64,000 nucleotides of DNA from Ypsolopha sequella (GCA_934047225.1 OW203991.1:5704001-5768000); one strand, 5' to 3'. Shown: positions 32,861-44,820, counted from the first letter of the stretch. A program made the numbers and translations. Notes: generated from the letters alone by a model not told the origin.

Positions 32861-33346
32861 TTCTCAGAGAATTTGTTAGATACATTGATGTTTCTATTTT
32901 GCACTCTAAAAATATTAAGGGTTTCCAAAGCGATGGAGCGCTCTAGAAGACAGACGTGAGTATATGTGTGAATGTTGTGTTGTCATTAGATATTCGATAC
33001 CAAAAATCCTTGTGGAACAAGAAACAAAGGTTCTTCTAGGCTAGCCAGAAGGATGTATAGCTTTTCCCTATTTCGCCTGCACGTCACAATAAGAACTGTC
33101 AATAAGTAGCCTGTCGTGTTGGCGTCCGTACATAATGGTAAAAGTTAAAACTAGAGTTCTTAGCCAGCCGCTGTAGAAAGACTTACAATTGTTTTCCTGA
33201 ACAAGGAACAGAACTTAAGTTAAAGAGGGTAGAAAGAGAAAGTTAAACTGTTTATATAGGTTCCCGGACAAAATGAAAGGGATGTACTTAGGTCGCATTT
33301 GGTAAAGATTTTTTATTAGATCGTGTTATTATCTCTATATCCTTAC
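32861..33346. other. Interval without recognised feature
   Basis: No gene or repeat recognised. Confidence 0.45.
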
Positions 33347-33799
33347 TTAAGGCCCTACGCATCCAACACAATAATCGTATTAAGTAATTTTGAACTCAAT
33401 GATATTGTCAGAAAGTCTACATTAGAACGCTCGCTTCATGCGCTGCGAGCACGCATAATCGGTGAATTTGCGAGGTTTTTCTGTAATTTCTGAAAAAGTA
33501 TTGAGAAATAAATAAAAATGGGTCGATAAGTGTCTTTAGTTATCTGTAAAGAAAATTCAGGAAAAGTTTTAATTCTCTCCGTTGAACACCTTTGCTATAA
33601 ACACATTTATTCGCAATTTGACGAGCTTACTTTGTGATTTTTTTCTATCGAGTGAAGTTTACTCAATTACGTTTGTAGATCAACTTGTGTTTAGAGTATA
33701 TCCTCTATTGTAACATATATTTAACTTGTATTTGAATGAGATATTGAACTGACAATATTAATTAAACAAAATGCTCATTTTGGAATGGCAGGGCCTTAA
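33347..33799. mobile_element. Possible TTAA-bounded element (TTAAGGCCCTAC ends)
   Basis: TTAAGGCCCTACGCATCC at the left and GGCAGGGCCTTAA at the right form short inverted ends with TTAA at both edges. Only one copy is seen in the window and the terminal match is short (about 10 bp), so this is tentative. Confidence 0.45.
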
Positions 33800-34512
33800 G
33801 TAGTAAAAAAGTCGCGTCTATACATTGAATATTTTTGCGAAATTTTGAATAAAATGGGTTTATTAGTATTACACTGACGCCAACGATACAATTGTTAGAT
33901 TGTATCCATGTCTGTGTCTGTCTGTATGTATGTATGTTCCGTTTTAACTCGCAAAACACTCGACGGATTTGGATGCGGTTTTCTTTATTATCATCATGGT
34001 GACCCTGGTCAACATTTTGGCTAAAAGGGGATTTGATAAAATAACCGCCATGCCGAAAACGAGGAAAGCTTTAATATAATTAATTATTTCGATAAATACA
34101 AAACTATAAGTAACACTAACATGTTATAAGTAACATAAACAAGGAAAAACTTAACCTAAAATATTAAGCCAAAAAATTTGGTCGGAGAATATTAATGCAA
34201 ATAAAATGCAGTAAAACTTTGTAGTGACTTCACAAAAATATCAGGAATTTCAAGAAAAACCCTTGAAACGCATTGGCGCATTTTCAGTAGTGTGATTAAA
34301 CATTACAACGAAAAAACATATTTCAGAATCACTGTAACACATTAAAAACATGATAACGAAAAAGTTTTCCGAAATGATTTGTAGGTTTTCTGCAATGCGA
34401 AAAAATTTTGCGAAAAAAACATTATAACTGAGGTTTTCCGTGCGCACCGGTTGATTAGAGCGAGATAGACAGTTAAAAATCAAAATTTCAAAGAAGCACC
34501 GAACTCCGTTGA
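33800..34512. other. Interval with a repeat scrap
   Basis: 33895-34030 (TGTCTGTCTGTATGTATGTATG..., CTCGACGGATTTGGATGCGGTTTTC) resembles a common lepidopteran dispersed repeat. The remainder is featureless. Confidence 0.4.
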
Positions 34513-34967
34513 AATAATTGGCAATTCGACTCGTGGTGGTTGAAATTTCGAACAAAAACATATTGAAATAAAGTCCTTATCAGCTCGCACTGCAACATGG
34601 CAGTTACGCCAGTCGCTGCGGTTGACAAGTGCGAAAATAGTGTGTTTTTAATTTATTTTATCTTAAATAAAATTAATTTCCAAGAAATTATTTTGTCTAG
34701 AAGTTTATAAATTTTCATACTGTTTCGATAAAAACTGCAGCAGTTATGTTGTTACAAGTGAACAAAAAATCGAGAAATAAGGGTAAACTTCGAATTTTCT
34801 TGCTTCACTTCTGTATATTTTAATGAAATTCAGGAAAAACCACGTCACTATTTGTATCATGCAAATTACTGTGTATTTATCTTCTGTTGAAAAATGCTAT
34901 AGTTACCGTATAAAATGGGTACAAAGTTACTTAGTTCAAGGTCGCTGGCGTTGGTAGAAGCCTTAAC
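34513..34967 (+). repeat. Dispersed repeat, uninterrupted copy
   Basis: Collinear with 12728-12862 plus 13620-13897, but without the roughly 750-bp LINE-containing insertion. It carries about 25 extra bases (CATGGCAGTTACGCCAGTCG near 34597) that the other copy lacks. It ends at GTAGAAGCCTTAA, the unoccupied version of the TTAA target used at 13899. Confidence 0.7.
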
Positions 34968-35967
34968 ATTTCTAAATGAGTTAAGACCCACGATCAACCC
35001 CCTGGTTACGTACCTGCACAAAGAATATAACAGTTTCTAGTCGAAGATGACGAGCCATGAAATTTTACGGACGAGATAAAACTCCTAAGTTTACCCATTA
35101 AATATTGTAAAACTTGTGAAATATGTTCCGGAGTGATTTGGGGAATTTACTCGTTGTTGCCCTGAAAGGTTAAATTAAATAATTGTTTTTTAGACCTTAA
35201 TTTTTATTTTTTATTTTAGTAAGCTGTGTGCCTAGCATGAACATTGGACATCTTAGGGTTAAGTTAAATTATCTGAATGAATTTATCATTGAATAAATGA
35301 AAAAAATAATTAATGAATTGACATTTTATTGCACAAAAATAAGAAACATACAAAGAACAAAGAAAAGGCAAGAGTGGACTTATTCCTATAAGAAATTTAA
35401 AAACAATTGAATTTCTTTTCAGTGTATAATAAAAAGTTATTTAAAACCTATAATCTAAACATAAATATACTACATACAAATACAAACATACAAATACACA
35501 CATAAATACGCAGATAAATATATACAAACGAAAAGTAGCTTAGTCAGTAAGTCATTAAGAAAGAGGAGGGGTATAATTTTTAAGAGGATACAGAAAGAAG
35601 ATCTTTGAGGGTAAAGTTTGCGGAAGTTCATTCCAGAATCGAACAGCATTGACCGTTTATTATTCCTAGCTTTATATATTATTTTTTTTACATTTATAAA
35701 CTCGATTATTTATTTTTATTACCTTTCGGTCACGACTTCATTTGTGTAATTTGGTTTTTTATTGGTTTTTATATGGTTTTTTAAATATATTTTTATTTTT
35801 ATAATATATATATTTATAGAATAAAACAAACATATATAAAGATTGATAGATCTAACTAACTATATAGGTATTTTGTAGATAACTTGTATTATCCTATTTA
35901 TCAGTATATTTATATTTTTAAAAAACAAAAAACACTTAATATTAGAGATCTCGCAACAAAAGTCAAC
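34968..35967. other. 1 kb with no recognised feature
   Basis: AT-rich. AAGTTCATTCCAGAATCGAACAGC near 35625 resembles a degraded retroelement end. Confidence 0.4.
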
Positions 35968-36332
35968 CATCCATCCAGCCATCCATGAGCCTAGTTCGTC
36001 CACTGCTGGACATAAGCCTTTCCAGGACTTTGCCACTCCCGGCGGTCATCCTGGAAGAATTGCCCATACTCACACACGCTGGGCAGGCGGGTTGGTGAAC
36101 GCGGTGCTGGAACCCTAGCACCAGTGACGCCGCTGCCCGTCACCAGTCTGTTCCATATGAGGCCCGGCTATTAGGGAAGGTTATACCGCCATCCATCGGT
36201 CCCAAGCATGGTGGGCCTCCTGGTTTTTTGCCTGTGAGCTGTCCTCTTACTCTCCCCCGAATTACTTCGAGGGGGTCTCCAAGTAAGATGGTAGTACCTA
36301 CACAGTCGAGCCCGGCATCAGCTCTACCACCT
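35968..36332 (-). mobile_element. SINE-like GGAT-tail family, copy B
   Basis: Reverse-strand copy bounded by the (CCAT)n tail on the left and AGCTCTACCACCT on the right. It contains the GACGGGCAGC block lost from copy A. A minus-strand frame (36140-36346) over it is shared by the family, but neither a start nor a domain is recognisable. Confidence 0.7.
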
Positions 36333-36516
36333 ACCAAGTCAACCATCGCAAGTATAAATTAAGAGAACCCTTCTGGCAGAAAGCGATTGAGTACGCTTGA
36401 TCGAACGAATGTACCAAATGCGTAAGCACGAATCCGGCATTAATCTAATTACACAAAAGTTTCGTTATCCTACCACCCCAGGACAACCGCACGTAGTTAT
36501 ATTTGAATTACTTACA

Positions 36517-37312
36517 TTAAGGCGATATGTAAATGTTCTAGCGTCCCTGTTACTCCAAGGGACGGATTCGATGAAAAGTAGCAAAAAGTCGGTTTTTTTA
36601 TTAATATAAAATGTAACCAAATTTCCTTCAAAATTTTGTTTAAGAGGATGACATACCCTAGCAACTTTTTTTATTACCCGTCCAGCACAATAAGTCTAAT
36701 GTCAAAGACCTTAATCGCTTTTCATAGAGGCAATTATATGTTGGCTCTTTGGCCTCTTTTTCTTGGACGCGTAATACTAGTGATCACGCAGCGAAACAAC
36801 AAATTGGTGTGTTTTTAGCTAATACTGAAATATTTTGTAGGGAAAAAAATATTGGATTTAAGTAAAATCCCTTCATATTTCTATTGCCTATTTTATTAAA
36901 AAAATCGAGTTGATCTCTTAACCGCGTTTTTGAAACGAACTTTTGAAAACCAAAAAAAAGGAGGGTGGTTAACATTTTTTTTTATGACAAAAGTATAAAT
37001 TTTAATACATTGTTCCCTAGACAAGAGATCGATAAATCAAATATATTATCTTCAATATGAGTAGAGACCTAGTTTCTTCCAATGAACCCTTGAAAACCTG
37101 GTGTTGTTGATGTTCCAGGAGAAATGGTGTCGAAAACGACCTCATTTCAAAAAATATTTCTATCGAGCCGAATTTCTCCAATCGCGTTCCTGTTTAACAT
37201 GTCCCTAGGAAAAGATGTCAAAATTAATATACTATTTTATCAAAATAATACCTTCTTTGCTGAAGTAGATGCAGGTTCTAAAAGTGTCGACTTTTTTTCC
37301 GTAGCGCCTTAA
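36517..37312. mobile_element. TTAA-bounded family T4, copy with a T1 element inside
   Basis: Left TTAAGGCGATATGTAAATG and right GTAGCGCCTTAA have TTAA at both edges. The left end matches the T4 arms at 28540-28640. From 36640 (TTAAGAGGATGACATACCCT) to about 37110 the sequence is a family T1 element. This suggests T1 inserted into T4, or that T1 and T4 are parts of one larger composite. Confidence 0.6.
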
Positions 37313-37768
37313 ATTGGTATAACTACGAAATGGATATAATGTACTGTATGTACATTCGACAAGATTCCCGCCTGTCCACCTCTGAATCGTACTTCATACA
37401 TATCTAAAAACGTGGAACAATATATCTAAAAAATAAATATATAAAAACGCAAAAGTGGAAAAATTCAATCAAATAAATTTTAGGCTTTCATTTAGGTTTA
37501 AGACGGTCAATATTGAAGTGGTGTATGTCCCTGATTTTTTCACAAACATCGCGTTAAAGAAAAATATTTAAATAATGGGTTTTCGCCCTAAAATCGAGTA
37601 CAAGGCTTCGTTAAGTGACTTATGCATATTTAACAAGCAAAGTAAGTACATAAACCACTTGGAAGTATCATCAATATTCTAATTAATAAAAACAGAATAA
37701 AAAATAACAAGTGATCGAGGCACAATTAAGGTATTCGGAAATAATTATTACTTCCAACGCAAAGGGCT
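37313..37768. other. Interval without recognised feature
   Basis: No gene or repeat recognised. Confidence 0.45.
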
Positions 37769-38060
37769 AAATTCGGGGGAGAGTAAGAGGACAGCTCACA
37801 GGCAAAAAACCAGGACGCCCACCATGTCTGGGACCGATGGATAACGGTATATCCATCCCTATTAGCCGGGCCTTATATGGAACAGACTGGTGACGGGCAG
37901 CTACGTCACTGGTGTGAGGGTTCCGGCACTGCGCTCACCAACCCGCCTGCCCAGCGTGTGTGAGTATGGTCAATTCTTCCAGGATGACCGCCGGGACTGG
38001 CAAAGTCCTGGAAAGGCTTATGCCCAGCAGTGGACGAACTAGGCTGATGGGTGGATGGAT
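37769..38060 (+). mobile_element. SINE-like GGAT-tail family, copy C (5'-truncated)
   Basis: Starts inside the family at AATTCGGGGGAGAGTAAGAG and ends in GATGGGTGGATGGATG. The 5' truncation fits reverse-transcription-mediated insertion. Confidence 0.7.
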
Positions 38061-38244
38061 GTTGCAGGATTCTAGAATGTATAATGATGTTAAAGTTACG
38101 ATTTTATATTTGATAAAGTAGGTTTTACAGCTGTTATTTTTACATTTTTCTAACGCAATTAATAATTCTTAATAAGTTTGAAAGAAACATAATATTTTTT
38201 GTTTACCATGTTGATTGTTGGCACTTGGTGGAACTTGCAATACA

Positions 38245-38375
38245 TAATGAACAGAAAATCACTTGTACTATCCCACAAATTTATTTAATACTTCCTGACC
38301 GGTTTCGCCTTTATGGCATTATCAAAGGAATTAATATAAGATCTTAATTACACAATAAATAGTTTACATCAGCAT
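38245..38375 (-). mobile_element. Penelope-terminus-like module, left of the BEL element
   Basis: On the minus strand it reads CTTTGATAATGCCATAAAGG, CGAAACCGGTCAGGAAGTAT and AAATTTGTGGGATAGTACAAG. 45525-45652 is the same sequence in the opposite orientation, so the two face each other across the BEL insertion. Their outer/inner junction CAATAAATAGTTTACATCAG is also shared. A further copy is at 48147-48300. Confidence 0.6.
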
Positions 38376-38549
38376 CGACAATAATAGATCCCCCCTTTTA
38401 CAATATTTTAACTAAAGAGATTAACTTTTATAAATTGACATTGCATGCACACATTTTAACATAATTTGAAATTTAATGACTTTATTATAATTATTTTTAT
38501 TGTTTTATTATTTTGTTTTAATCAATTCTAATTTATTTACAATAACAAT

Positions 38550-39014
38550 TGTTCGCGCCACTTCTTGTGGCTCTCATACTGCGGGGTAGTTGTGAATTAA
38601 TATTTTCAACTGTCATTTTCGCTGCATCTCCACCCGCTTAGTTTTGGACGCAAATCAAGCAGTCGTCAATCAGAAGCCTTTCACGCCGGAGGTATACGCT
38701 GATTGTCATTCGACTAGGTCCTACCTCGACCCTACCGCCCGCCATTTTGAGATCGCACCCGCTGTGCGCCTCATTTTCATCTATTACTATTACGAAGAAG
38801 ATTAGCCGAGAAGAGCGCAACCAGGCACGAAGAGGAAGAAGAAAACCATCTTGGAGAACACCAGAGACTTGGTGGCTCAGGCGAAGCGTGGTTTGTGGTG
38901 CATGCAGCTCCTTCCCAAGGTCAGATCTTTCATCTTCGTAATTATTTCTCTTCACTTCCCGCTATTTTTAAAACCTATGGTGATACAAAGCACTGCCGTC
39001 ATATCGCGTGCTCA
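38550..39014 (+). repeat. BEL/Pao 5' LTR
   Basis: 465 bp, begins TGTTCGCGCCACTTC and ends TCATATCGCGTGCTCA. It should carry the promoter and the start of the genomic RNA. No clear TATA box was assigned. Small open frames inside (38638-38955 minus, 38747-38941 plus) recur identically in the 3' LTR and are not genes. Confidence 0.95.
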
Positions 39015-39020
39015 TTTTTT

Positions 39021-39038
39021 TGGCCATTCGAGCCGGAT
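39021..39038 (+). promoter_or_regulatory. Probable tRNA primer-binding site
   Basis: TGGCCATTCGAGCCGGAT lies 6 bp after the 5' LTR and starts with TGG, the complement of the tRNA CCA end. The GAGCCGGAT part resembles the complement of the T-arm/acceptor of an arginine-type tRNA, but the exact tRNA was not verified. Confidence 0.6.
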
Positions 39039-39501
39039 CTAGATCCATTTTAGGCCCTTTGATCTGCGATCTATAACCATTTTTTGGTATTTCCAACCGC
39101 TATCTTCATGTTCTTTGTCTAAAGAACACGTGAATTCCGCTCTAATTTTCATTCTGCCCGCAGTATTACCCCGCATTCCCGCTCTTATTTGCATTATCTA
39201 TGCATTAAAACCCCGCATTCGTCAAAATATTAGTGATTCCATTTCCTATATACTGGAAATTATAAATTATCTACAGTGAAATACGCCATTCTGTTAATTT
39301 ATCCGCTGCGATTATACCATTTGATCATTTCACAGAAAATATTATCTGCCTACCTGCTAATTCTTAATATTATCGAGAGGTACTCGTACACAGGTTCGTC
39401 CGCCGCCCGTGTTATCTCTAACTCATTAGCATTATTCTATGTTGTAGTCAGTATAAAACTTTCAATAGTTCTGGTACTTGCCTAACTTTGTACTATATAA
39501 C

Positions 39502-42500
39502 ATGCCAAATTCCGCAGAAGCTGCAAAATTAAAGATGTCGTATAGTTTAAAGAAGCTTAAAAATAAAAGGCAAGAATTGTTTAATCGCCTTCAGAGAGTT
39601 TATGACTTTTCTAAAACCGCTTTAGAGGATGTTTCTTCGGCAGAATTGTTTATGGCCAATGTCGAAACTTTGGATACTGTACGCTCAGAAATTCATGTAA
39701 TCATAGATGAAATTAATGACACAGAGGTATTGATAAATCCTAATTTTGAACCAAATTATCAAAGTTGGTCAGCTTTTGAGGATCTTTACTCCCATTGCAA
39801 ATACATCAACCGGAAGTTATCACATTCTTCGAAATCGGCTGACTCTAAAGTTAAAGCTCCACGTGACATGGAATGTCCCAAAAAACCTACTATCAAGCTT
39901 CCAAAACTGGAACTCGTTGGTTTTTCTGGTGAAGCTACTATGTGGCCAACATTCTATGAAACATTTAAAACCACGATTCACGATAATCCGGACTTGACCG
40001 ACAACGAACGAGTACAATACCTGATGGGTAAACTTTCTGGCCGGGCACTTTCGATTTGTTCTGGAATCACACCGAACGCAACTAACTACGACATAATCTG
40101 GAAAACACTCGTTTCTACTTTTCAAGACTCGCGTAGTTTAGCCACTACTTATTTGGATCAAATGTTTGAATTTCGCCCTTTAACTACCGCTAGTTCAAAA
40201 AACTTGGACTTGTTTTTAGACAAGTTCTGTTCCGCTGTTTCGTGTTTAAAATCGCTGAATATTAAAGATCTTTCGGATTTTATCCTTATGTATTTGGCCC
40301 TTAAAAAACTTGATGTTGAAACCGCTCGTTCATTTGAAATGTTTAAACGTGGTTCCGATTTACCCCATTATGATGAATTAATATCATTTTTACGGGAACA
40401 AACTAAGATACTGAACCGCACTGCACCCGCAATTACCGCTCCCGCTCCGAACCGCTCCGTTAATAATAATAACAACAAAACCGGGTACAGTACCAAGTCA
40501 ACCCATGCTTTTGTCTCCGCTTCGACCAATAATAATTGTTGTCCGCTATGTAAACAATTAAAACACTATAATTTATATAAGTGTCCCGAATTTGTGAAAC
40601 TAGATATCGAGAAAAGATTTCAGTTCATCAAATCTAATAACGGTTGCACCAATTGTTTAAGTATTACGCATAACAATTCCGCTTGTAAATCGTCTTATAA
40701 TTGCCGCCATTGTAATTGTAAACACCATTCGATGTTGTGCCGCAAACAAAATGTGATGAATACTCACACCGCGCTTGGTCAAAATATTACCGTGTCTCCA
40801 CGCACACATACGCAATCTTCGAGGTTGGTGGATCCTGCCGTATCGGCGACTAACACAGAACATATGACTAATGATTCTCAATCCGTACCAACTGCGAGTA
40901 ATAATATTTCTTTATGTAACTTACAGCCTAACTCGCAGCGTAATGAAACATGCCTTTTAGGTACAATTCAAGTGATCGTGAAAGATTCTAACGGTATGTC
41001 TGTCCGTCTACGTGCGCTCTGCGACCCTGCGTCACAATCCAGTTTTTCGACGGTTTCCTGTTGTGAGAAGCTTAACTTAAAATATGAGAAAATTCCCCGC
41101 GCTTTTGTTAAGGGCATCGGCTCTTCATCAAACCCAATTAAGGGTGCGACAAACCTTAAATTGTTTTCACGATTTGATGATTCGGTTTCAATTTCGCTTG
41201 ACACTTATGTAATCGACCGTATTACCGACAACTTACCATCGGTGCAGGTGGATTTGTCTACGCTTTCGTATTTAAAAGATATCACACTTGCTGATGAAAC
41301 ATTTTACTTACCGGGTGAGATTGATATTCTTATCGGTGCATCTTTATTCGCGGATATCTTGTTATCAGGCCGCGTCTCTGGTCCCCCGGGTACGCCGACG
41401 GGATTTCAGACCATCTTCGGTTTTACGCTAATTGGTAATACGCCTGTTTACCAAAATACCGCATGTTCAATTTCGTTATGCTCTTATATGGAGATTGAAC
41501 CGCCAATAGATTTTATTTTACAAAAATTTTGGCAATTAGAAGAGGTGCATTGTGAACCTGCTTCTAGTCCCGCAAATGATGAATGTGAAAAATTATTTAT
41601 TAACAATGTGTCACGTGACCCCGCTGGTCGCTATTCGGTTTCTTTACCGTTCGCACGGAATCCTAACATACTAGGAAACTCGTACCATCACGCAAAAAAG
41701 TGTTTTATGTCTCTTGAGCGTAGGTTTGTTTCTAACGCAGATTTACGTTCCGAGTATAACAATATAATAAATGAATACCTAACTAAAGGTTACATATCCC
41801 CGCTTCATAATGATGACCAATTATCTCTTGGTTATTATATTCCGCATCATCCCGTAGTGCGTGTTGATAAATCAACGACAAAGGTGCGTATTTGTATGAA
41901 TGCCAGTACTAAGACTGACTCCGCTGATGGTACTCGTGTCTCATTAAATGACACGCTGCACACAGGTGCTAATTTGCAAAACGATTTGTTTTTAATTTTA
42001 CTTGACTTCCGCTTGTATGAAATCGCTTTTACCTCGGATATCAAACAAATGTTCTTACAAGTTTTGGTTAACGCCGATGATCGCAAATTTCAAAAGTTTT
42101 TATACCGCTTTGACACGTGTTCACCGCTTATCGCTTATCAGTTCAATCGCGTCTGCTTTGGACTACGTAGTAGCCCTTTCCTTGCGATGAGAGTAGTCAG
42201 GAAACTCTGTGAGGATGGGAGTTCAGCGTACCCGCTCGCCGCTACTGTAGCCGCACGAAACTGTTACATGGACGACATCTGCTATAGCACGCCCACCGTG
42301 CAGGGCTCCTTACAGCTCAGAGATGAGCTGGTAGGATTGCTTAAGGCCGGTGGCTTTGAGCTCGTCAAGTGGTCTAGTAACTGTCAACAGTTACTTGATA
42401 CACTGCCTGATACTCACCGCTTAAATTCTAGTAAGAATTTTGAAGAACAAACTCAAACTCTTAAAGTTCTTGGCTTACAGTGGTCGCCTGATTCTGACGA

Positions 42501-44820
42501 GTTCTCTTTTACTGTATCGCTAGATAGTCGCCCATGTACTAAACGCAATGTTTTGTCCGTGATAGCACGTCAGTACGACGTCCTCGGCTTTACCGCTCCT
42601 GTGATCTTGTACGCAAAATTACTCTTGCAGAAAATCTGTATTTTAAAATTAGACTGGGATGAAACACTACCCTCTGATATTGCGCAGATTTGGCAAAACT
42701 ATTTGAAGGAGCTACCTGTTTTGCGGGATTTACGTATTAAACGCCACTTAGACGTGTTCCAAAATTCGAAAATTTCGATAATATCATTTGCAGACGCAAG
42801 TGAACGTGGATACGGATGTGTCGTATATATTAGAGTACAAGATGACTCAGACACTTGCACTAGCATTCGGCTGGTATGCGCAAAGTCAAAAGTCTGTCCG
42901 CTCAAGACCGTCAGTGTCGCCCGCCTTGAGCTTTGTGCCTCGTTACTCATGTCGAAATTAACTCGTCGTGTAGTTGACGCTTATAAAATACGTCACAATA
43001 TTGAACGTATTTACTGTTTTACCGATTCTATGGTAACTTTACACTGGATACATTCCTCACCGCACAGGTTTAAAACCTTTGTCGCGACGCGTATAACAAA
43101 AATAATATCCGCTATTCCCGCTGAATGTTTTTACCATACAGCTGGTTCTCAAAACCCGAGCGACTGTCTTTCCCGTGGTCTCACTCCCACGCAGTTGATG
43201 AGTCACCCGCTCTGGTTCACTGGACCTGCTTGGCTTTATCTGGACGCTAAAGAGTGGCCAATCAAAACAATAGAATCAGCTTCTATTGAAGAAAACTTGC
43301 CGGAATCAAAAACAATTTCTCTTCCCGCTTTTAGTAATGAAGAACCGCATCCTCTTCTTTCTCTTTCGGAAAGAATTTCGTCATGGCTTGTGCTTTTACA
43401 CACAATCATTTACATATACCGATTTTTACGTATTTTACCGCGCTCTAATATTTTTACCGCTACCGATATGGATTTCGCTGAAGTTGCATTGATTAAAGCT
43501 CTTCAAGCATTTTATTTTCTTGATGAAATAAAAAGATTAAAGTCAAATAAACTTTGTTCTCCCGCTTTAAATCGACTATCGCCATTTTTAGATAAAAATG
43601 GATTGTTACGCGTTGGTGGTCGACTTCGCAACACAGACATGACGTTCGATCAACAACACCCTGTGTTGTTACCTCGTAAAAATCATATTGTCGAATTGAT
43701 TATCATTCATTATCATCGCAAAAATTGTCACACTGGACCAGTGGCTTTAATGTCAATAATCCGCCAAAAATTTTGGATACTTTCCTGTCGAAATATTGTT
43801 CGTCGCGTAATACATAGCTGCAATTATTGTTTTAAGGCGAAGCCGAGACAAACCTTCCCTTTCATGGCAGATTTACCATCATGCCGCGTTAATGAGGCTA
43901 AAGCTTTTGTCCACTGCGCTGTGGATTATTGTGGTCCTATCAGTATCACTCCGTATCGAAAACGTGGAGTCCGTCCCGTCAAATGTTACCTCTGCATATT
44001 TGTATGCCTGGTGACTCGTGCAGTTCACGTTGAATTGGCAACTGATCTTAGCACGAACACTTTTCTTTCCGCGTTCAAACGTTTTTTATCTAGACGTGGA
44101 GCAGTGTCTTTCGCATATTCAGATAATGCTACGAACTTTGTAGGCGCTAGAAATGCCCTCTCAGAAATTTACAATTTGACAAACTCCGAAGAATTTAAAA
44201 CGTCTTTCGCGAATGAACTTGCCGATCATAGAATACAATGGAAATTTAATATTCCACGTAGCCCACATTTTGGGGGACATTATGAGATATATGTCAAAGG
44301 ATTTAAGACGCATTTGCATAGAGTAGTAGGTACTCAACTGTTGACCTACGAAGAATTATTAACTGTAGTTACGCAAATAGAATGTGTCATAAATTCTCGT
44401 CCGCTTACGCTGCTGAGTGAAGATCCATCTGAACTTAGCGCGTTAACTCCTGCACATTTTCTGATGTCAACTCCTTTAAAAGAATTACCCGCTTGTAAGG
44501 TGGCTGATGAGCCAGTTAATTTATTACGTCGCTACGCGTTGCTTGATCAAATGGTAGAATCGTTCGCAAGGCGATGGAAGAATGATTATCTCCATCTTCT
44601 CCAGTCTAGAGGAAAATGGAATACACCTTCCAACCCAATCAAAATTGGATCTGTTGTCGTTGTAGTTACCGATAACACTCCACCGCTTCAATGGCCGCTC
44701 GGTGTTATTGTAGCTGTATACCCTGGCAAAGATAATGTCATTAGGGTAGCTTCTGTCAAAACGACGACAGGTGTTTACAAACGACCTGTCGTGCGTCTTT
44801 GCCCTCTCCCATCTCAATAA
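39502..44820 (+). CDS. BEL/Pao Gag-Pol polyprotein
   Basis: A single frame of 1772 residues from the ATG at 39502 (the frame is open slightly further upstream, but only from a TTG). Residues about 130-290 are the Gag DUF1759-type region (DLTDNERVQYLMGKLSGRA). 346-413 is a Cys/His-rich nucleocapsid with CPLC and CTNC motifs. The aspartic protease motif is unusual, CDPASQSS around D508 rather than the common DSGSQ form. In reverse transcriptase, D846 lies in FTSDIKQMF and the YMDD box is at 922-925. RNase H has FADASERG with D1098 and FTDSMVTLHW with D1175. Integrase has an HHCC zinc region at 1403-1443 and catalytic D1475, D1541 and E1595. The C-terminal DUF5641-like domain follows (about 1680-1772). 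No stop or frameshift is seen. Confidence 0.95.
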   Translation: MPNSAEAAKLKMSYSLKKLKNKRQELFNRLQRVYDFSKTALEDVSSAELFMANVETLDTVRSEIHVIIDEINDTEVLINPNFEPNYQSWSAFEDLYSHCKYINRKLSHSSKSADSKVKAPRDMECPKKPTIKLPKLELVGFSGEATMWPTFYETFKTTIHDNPDLTDNERVQYLMGKLSGRALSICSGITPNATNYDIIWKTLVSTFQDSRSLATTYLDQMFEFRPLTTASSKNLDLFLDKFCSAVSCLKSLNIKDLSDFILMYLALKKLDVETARSFEMFKRGSDLPHYDELISFLREQTKILNRTAPAITAPAPNRSVNNNNNKTGYSTKSTHAFVSASTNNNCCPLCKQLKHYNLYKCPEFVKLDIEKRFQFIKSNNGCTNCLSITHNNSACKSSYNCRHCNCKHHSMLCRKQNVMNTHTALGQNITVSPRTHTQSSRLVDPAVSATNTEHMTNDSQSVPTASNNISLCNLQPNSQRNETCLLGTIQVIVKDSNGMSVRLRALCDPASQSSFSTVSCCEKLNLKYEKIPRAFVKGIGSSSNPIKGATNLKLFSRFDDSVSISLDTYVIDRITDNLPSVQVDLSTLSYLKDITLADETFYLPGEIDILIGASLFADILLSGRVSGPPGTPTGFQTIFGFTLIGNTPVYQNTACSISLCSYMEIEPPIDFILQKFWQLEEVHCEPASSPANDECEKLFINNVSRDPAGRYSVSLPFARNPNILGNSYHHAKKCFMSLERRFVSNADLRSEYNNIINEYLTKGYISPLHNDDQLSLGYYIPHHPVVRVDKSTTKVRICMNASTKTDSADGTRVSLNDTLHTGANLQNDLFLILLDFRLYEIAFTSDIKQMFLQVLVNADDRKFQKFLYRFDTCSPLIAYQFNRVCFGLRSSPFLAMRVVRKLCEDGSSAYPLAATVAARNCYMDDICYSTPTVQGSLQLRDELVGLLKAGGFELVKWSSNCQQLLDTLPDTHRLNSSKNFEEQTQTLKVLGLQWSPDSDEFSFTVSLDSRPCTKRNVLSVIARQYDVLGFTAPVILYAKLLLQKICILKLDWDETLPSDIAQIWQNYLKELPVLRDLRIKRHLDVFQNSKISIISFADASERGYGCVVYIRVQDDSDTCTSIRLVCAKSKVCPLKTVSVARLELCASLLMSKLTRRVVDAYKIRHNIERIYCFTDSMVTLHWIHSSPHRFKTFVATRITKIISAIPAECFYHTAGSQNPSDCLSRGLTPTQLMSHPLWFTGPAWLYLDAKEWPIKTIESASIEENLPESKTISLPAFSNEEPHPLLSLSERISSWLVLLHTIIYIYRFLRILPRSNIFTATDMDFAEVALIKALQAFYFLDEIKRLKSNKLCSPALNRLSPFLDKNGLLRVGGRLRNTDMTFDQQHPVLLPRKNHIVELIIIHYHRKNCHTGPVALMSIIRQKFWILSCRNIVRRVIHSCNYCFKAKPRQTFPFMADLPSCRVNEAKAFVHCAVDYCGPISITPYRKRGVRPVKCYLCIFVCLVTRAVHVELATDLSTNTFLSAFKRFLSRRGAVSFAYSDNATNFVGARNALSEIYNLTNSEEFKTSFANELADHRIQWKFNIPRSPHFGGHYEIYVKGFKTHLHRVVGTQLLTYEELLTVVTQIECVINSRPLTLLSEDPSELSALTPAHFLMSTPLKELPACKVADEPVNLLRRYALLDQMVESFARRWKNDYLHLLQSRGKWNTPSNPIKIGSVVVVVTDNTPPLQWPLGVIVAVYPGKDNVIRVASVKTTTGVYKRPVVRLCPLPSQ

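Noticed and set aside
38638..38955. 105-residue frame repeated at 45009-45326
   Set aside because: It lies inside the BEL LTRs and is repeated only because the LTRs are identical. No domain and no independent signal.
39478..39501. Upstream extension of the BEL Gag-Pol start
   Set aside because: The eight extra codons begin at a TTG. The first ATG in frame is at 39502, which is the more reasonable eukaryotic start.
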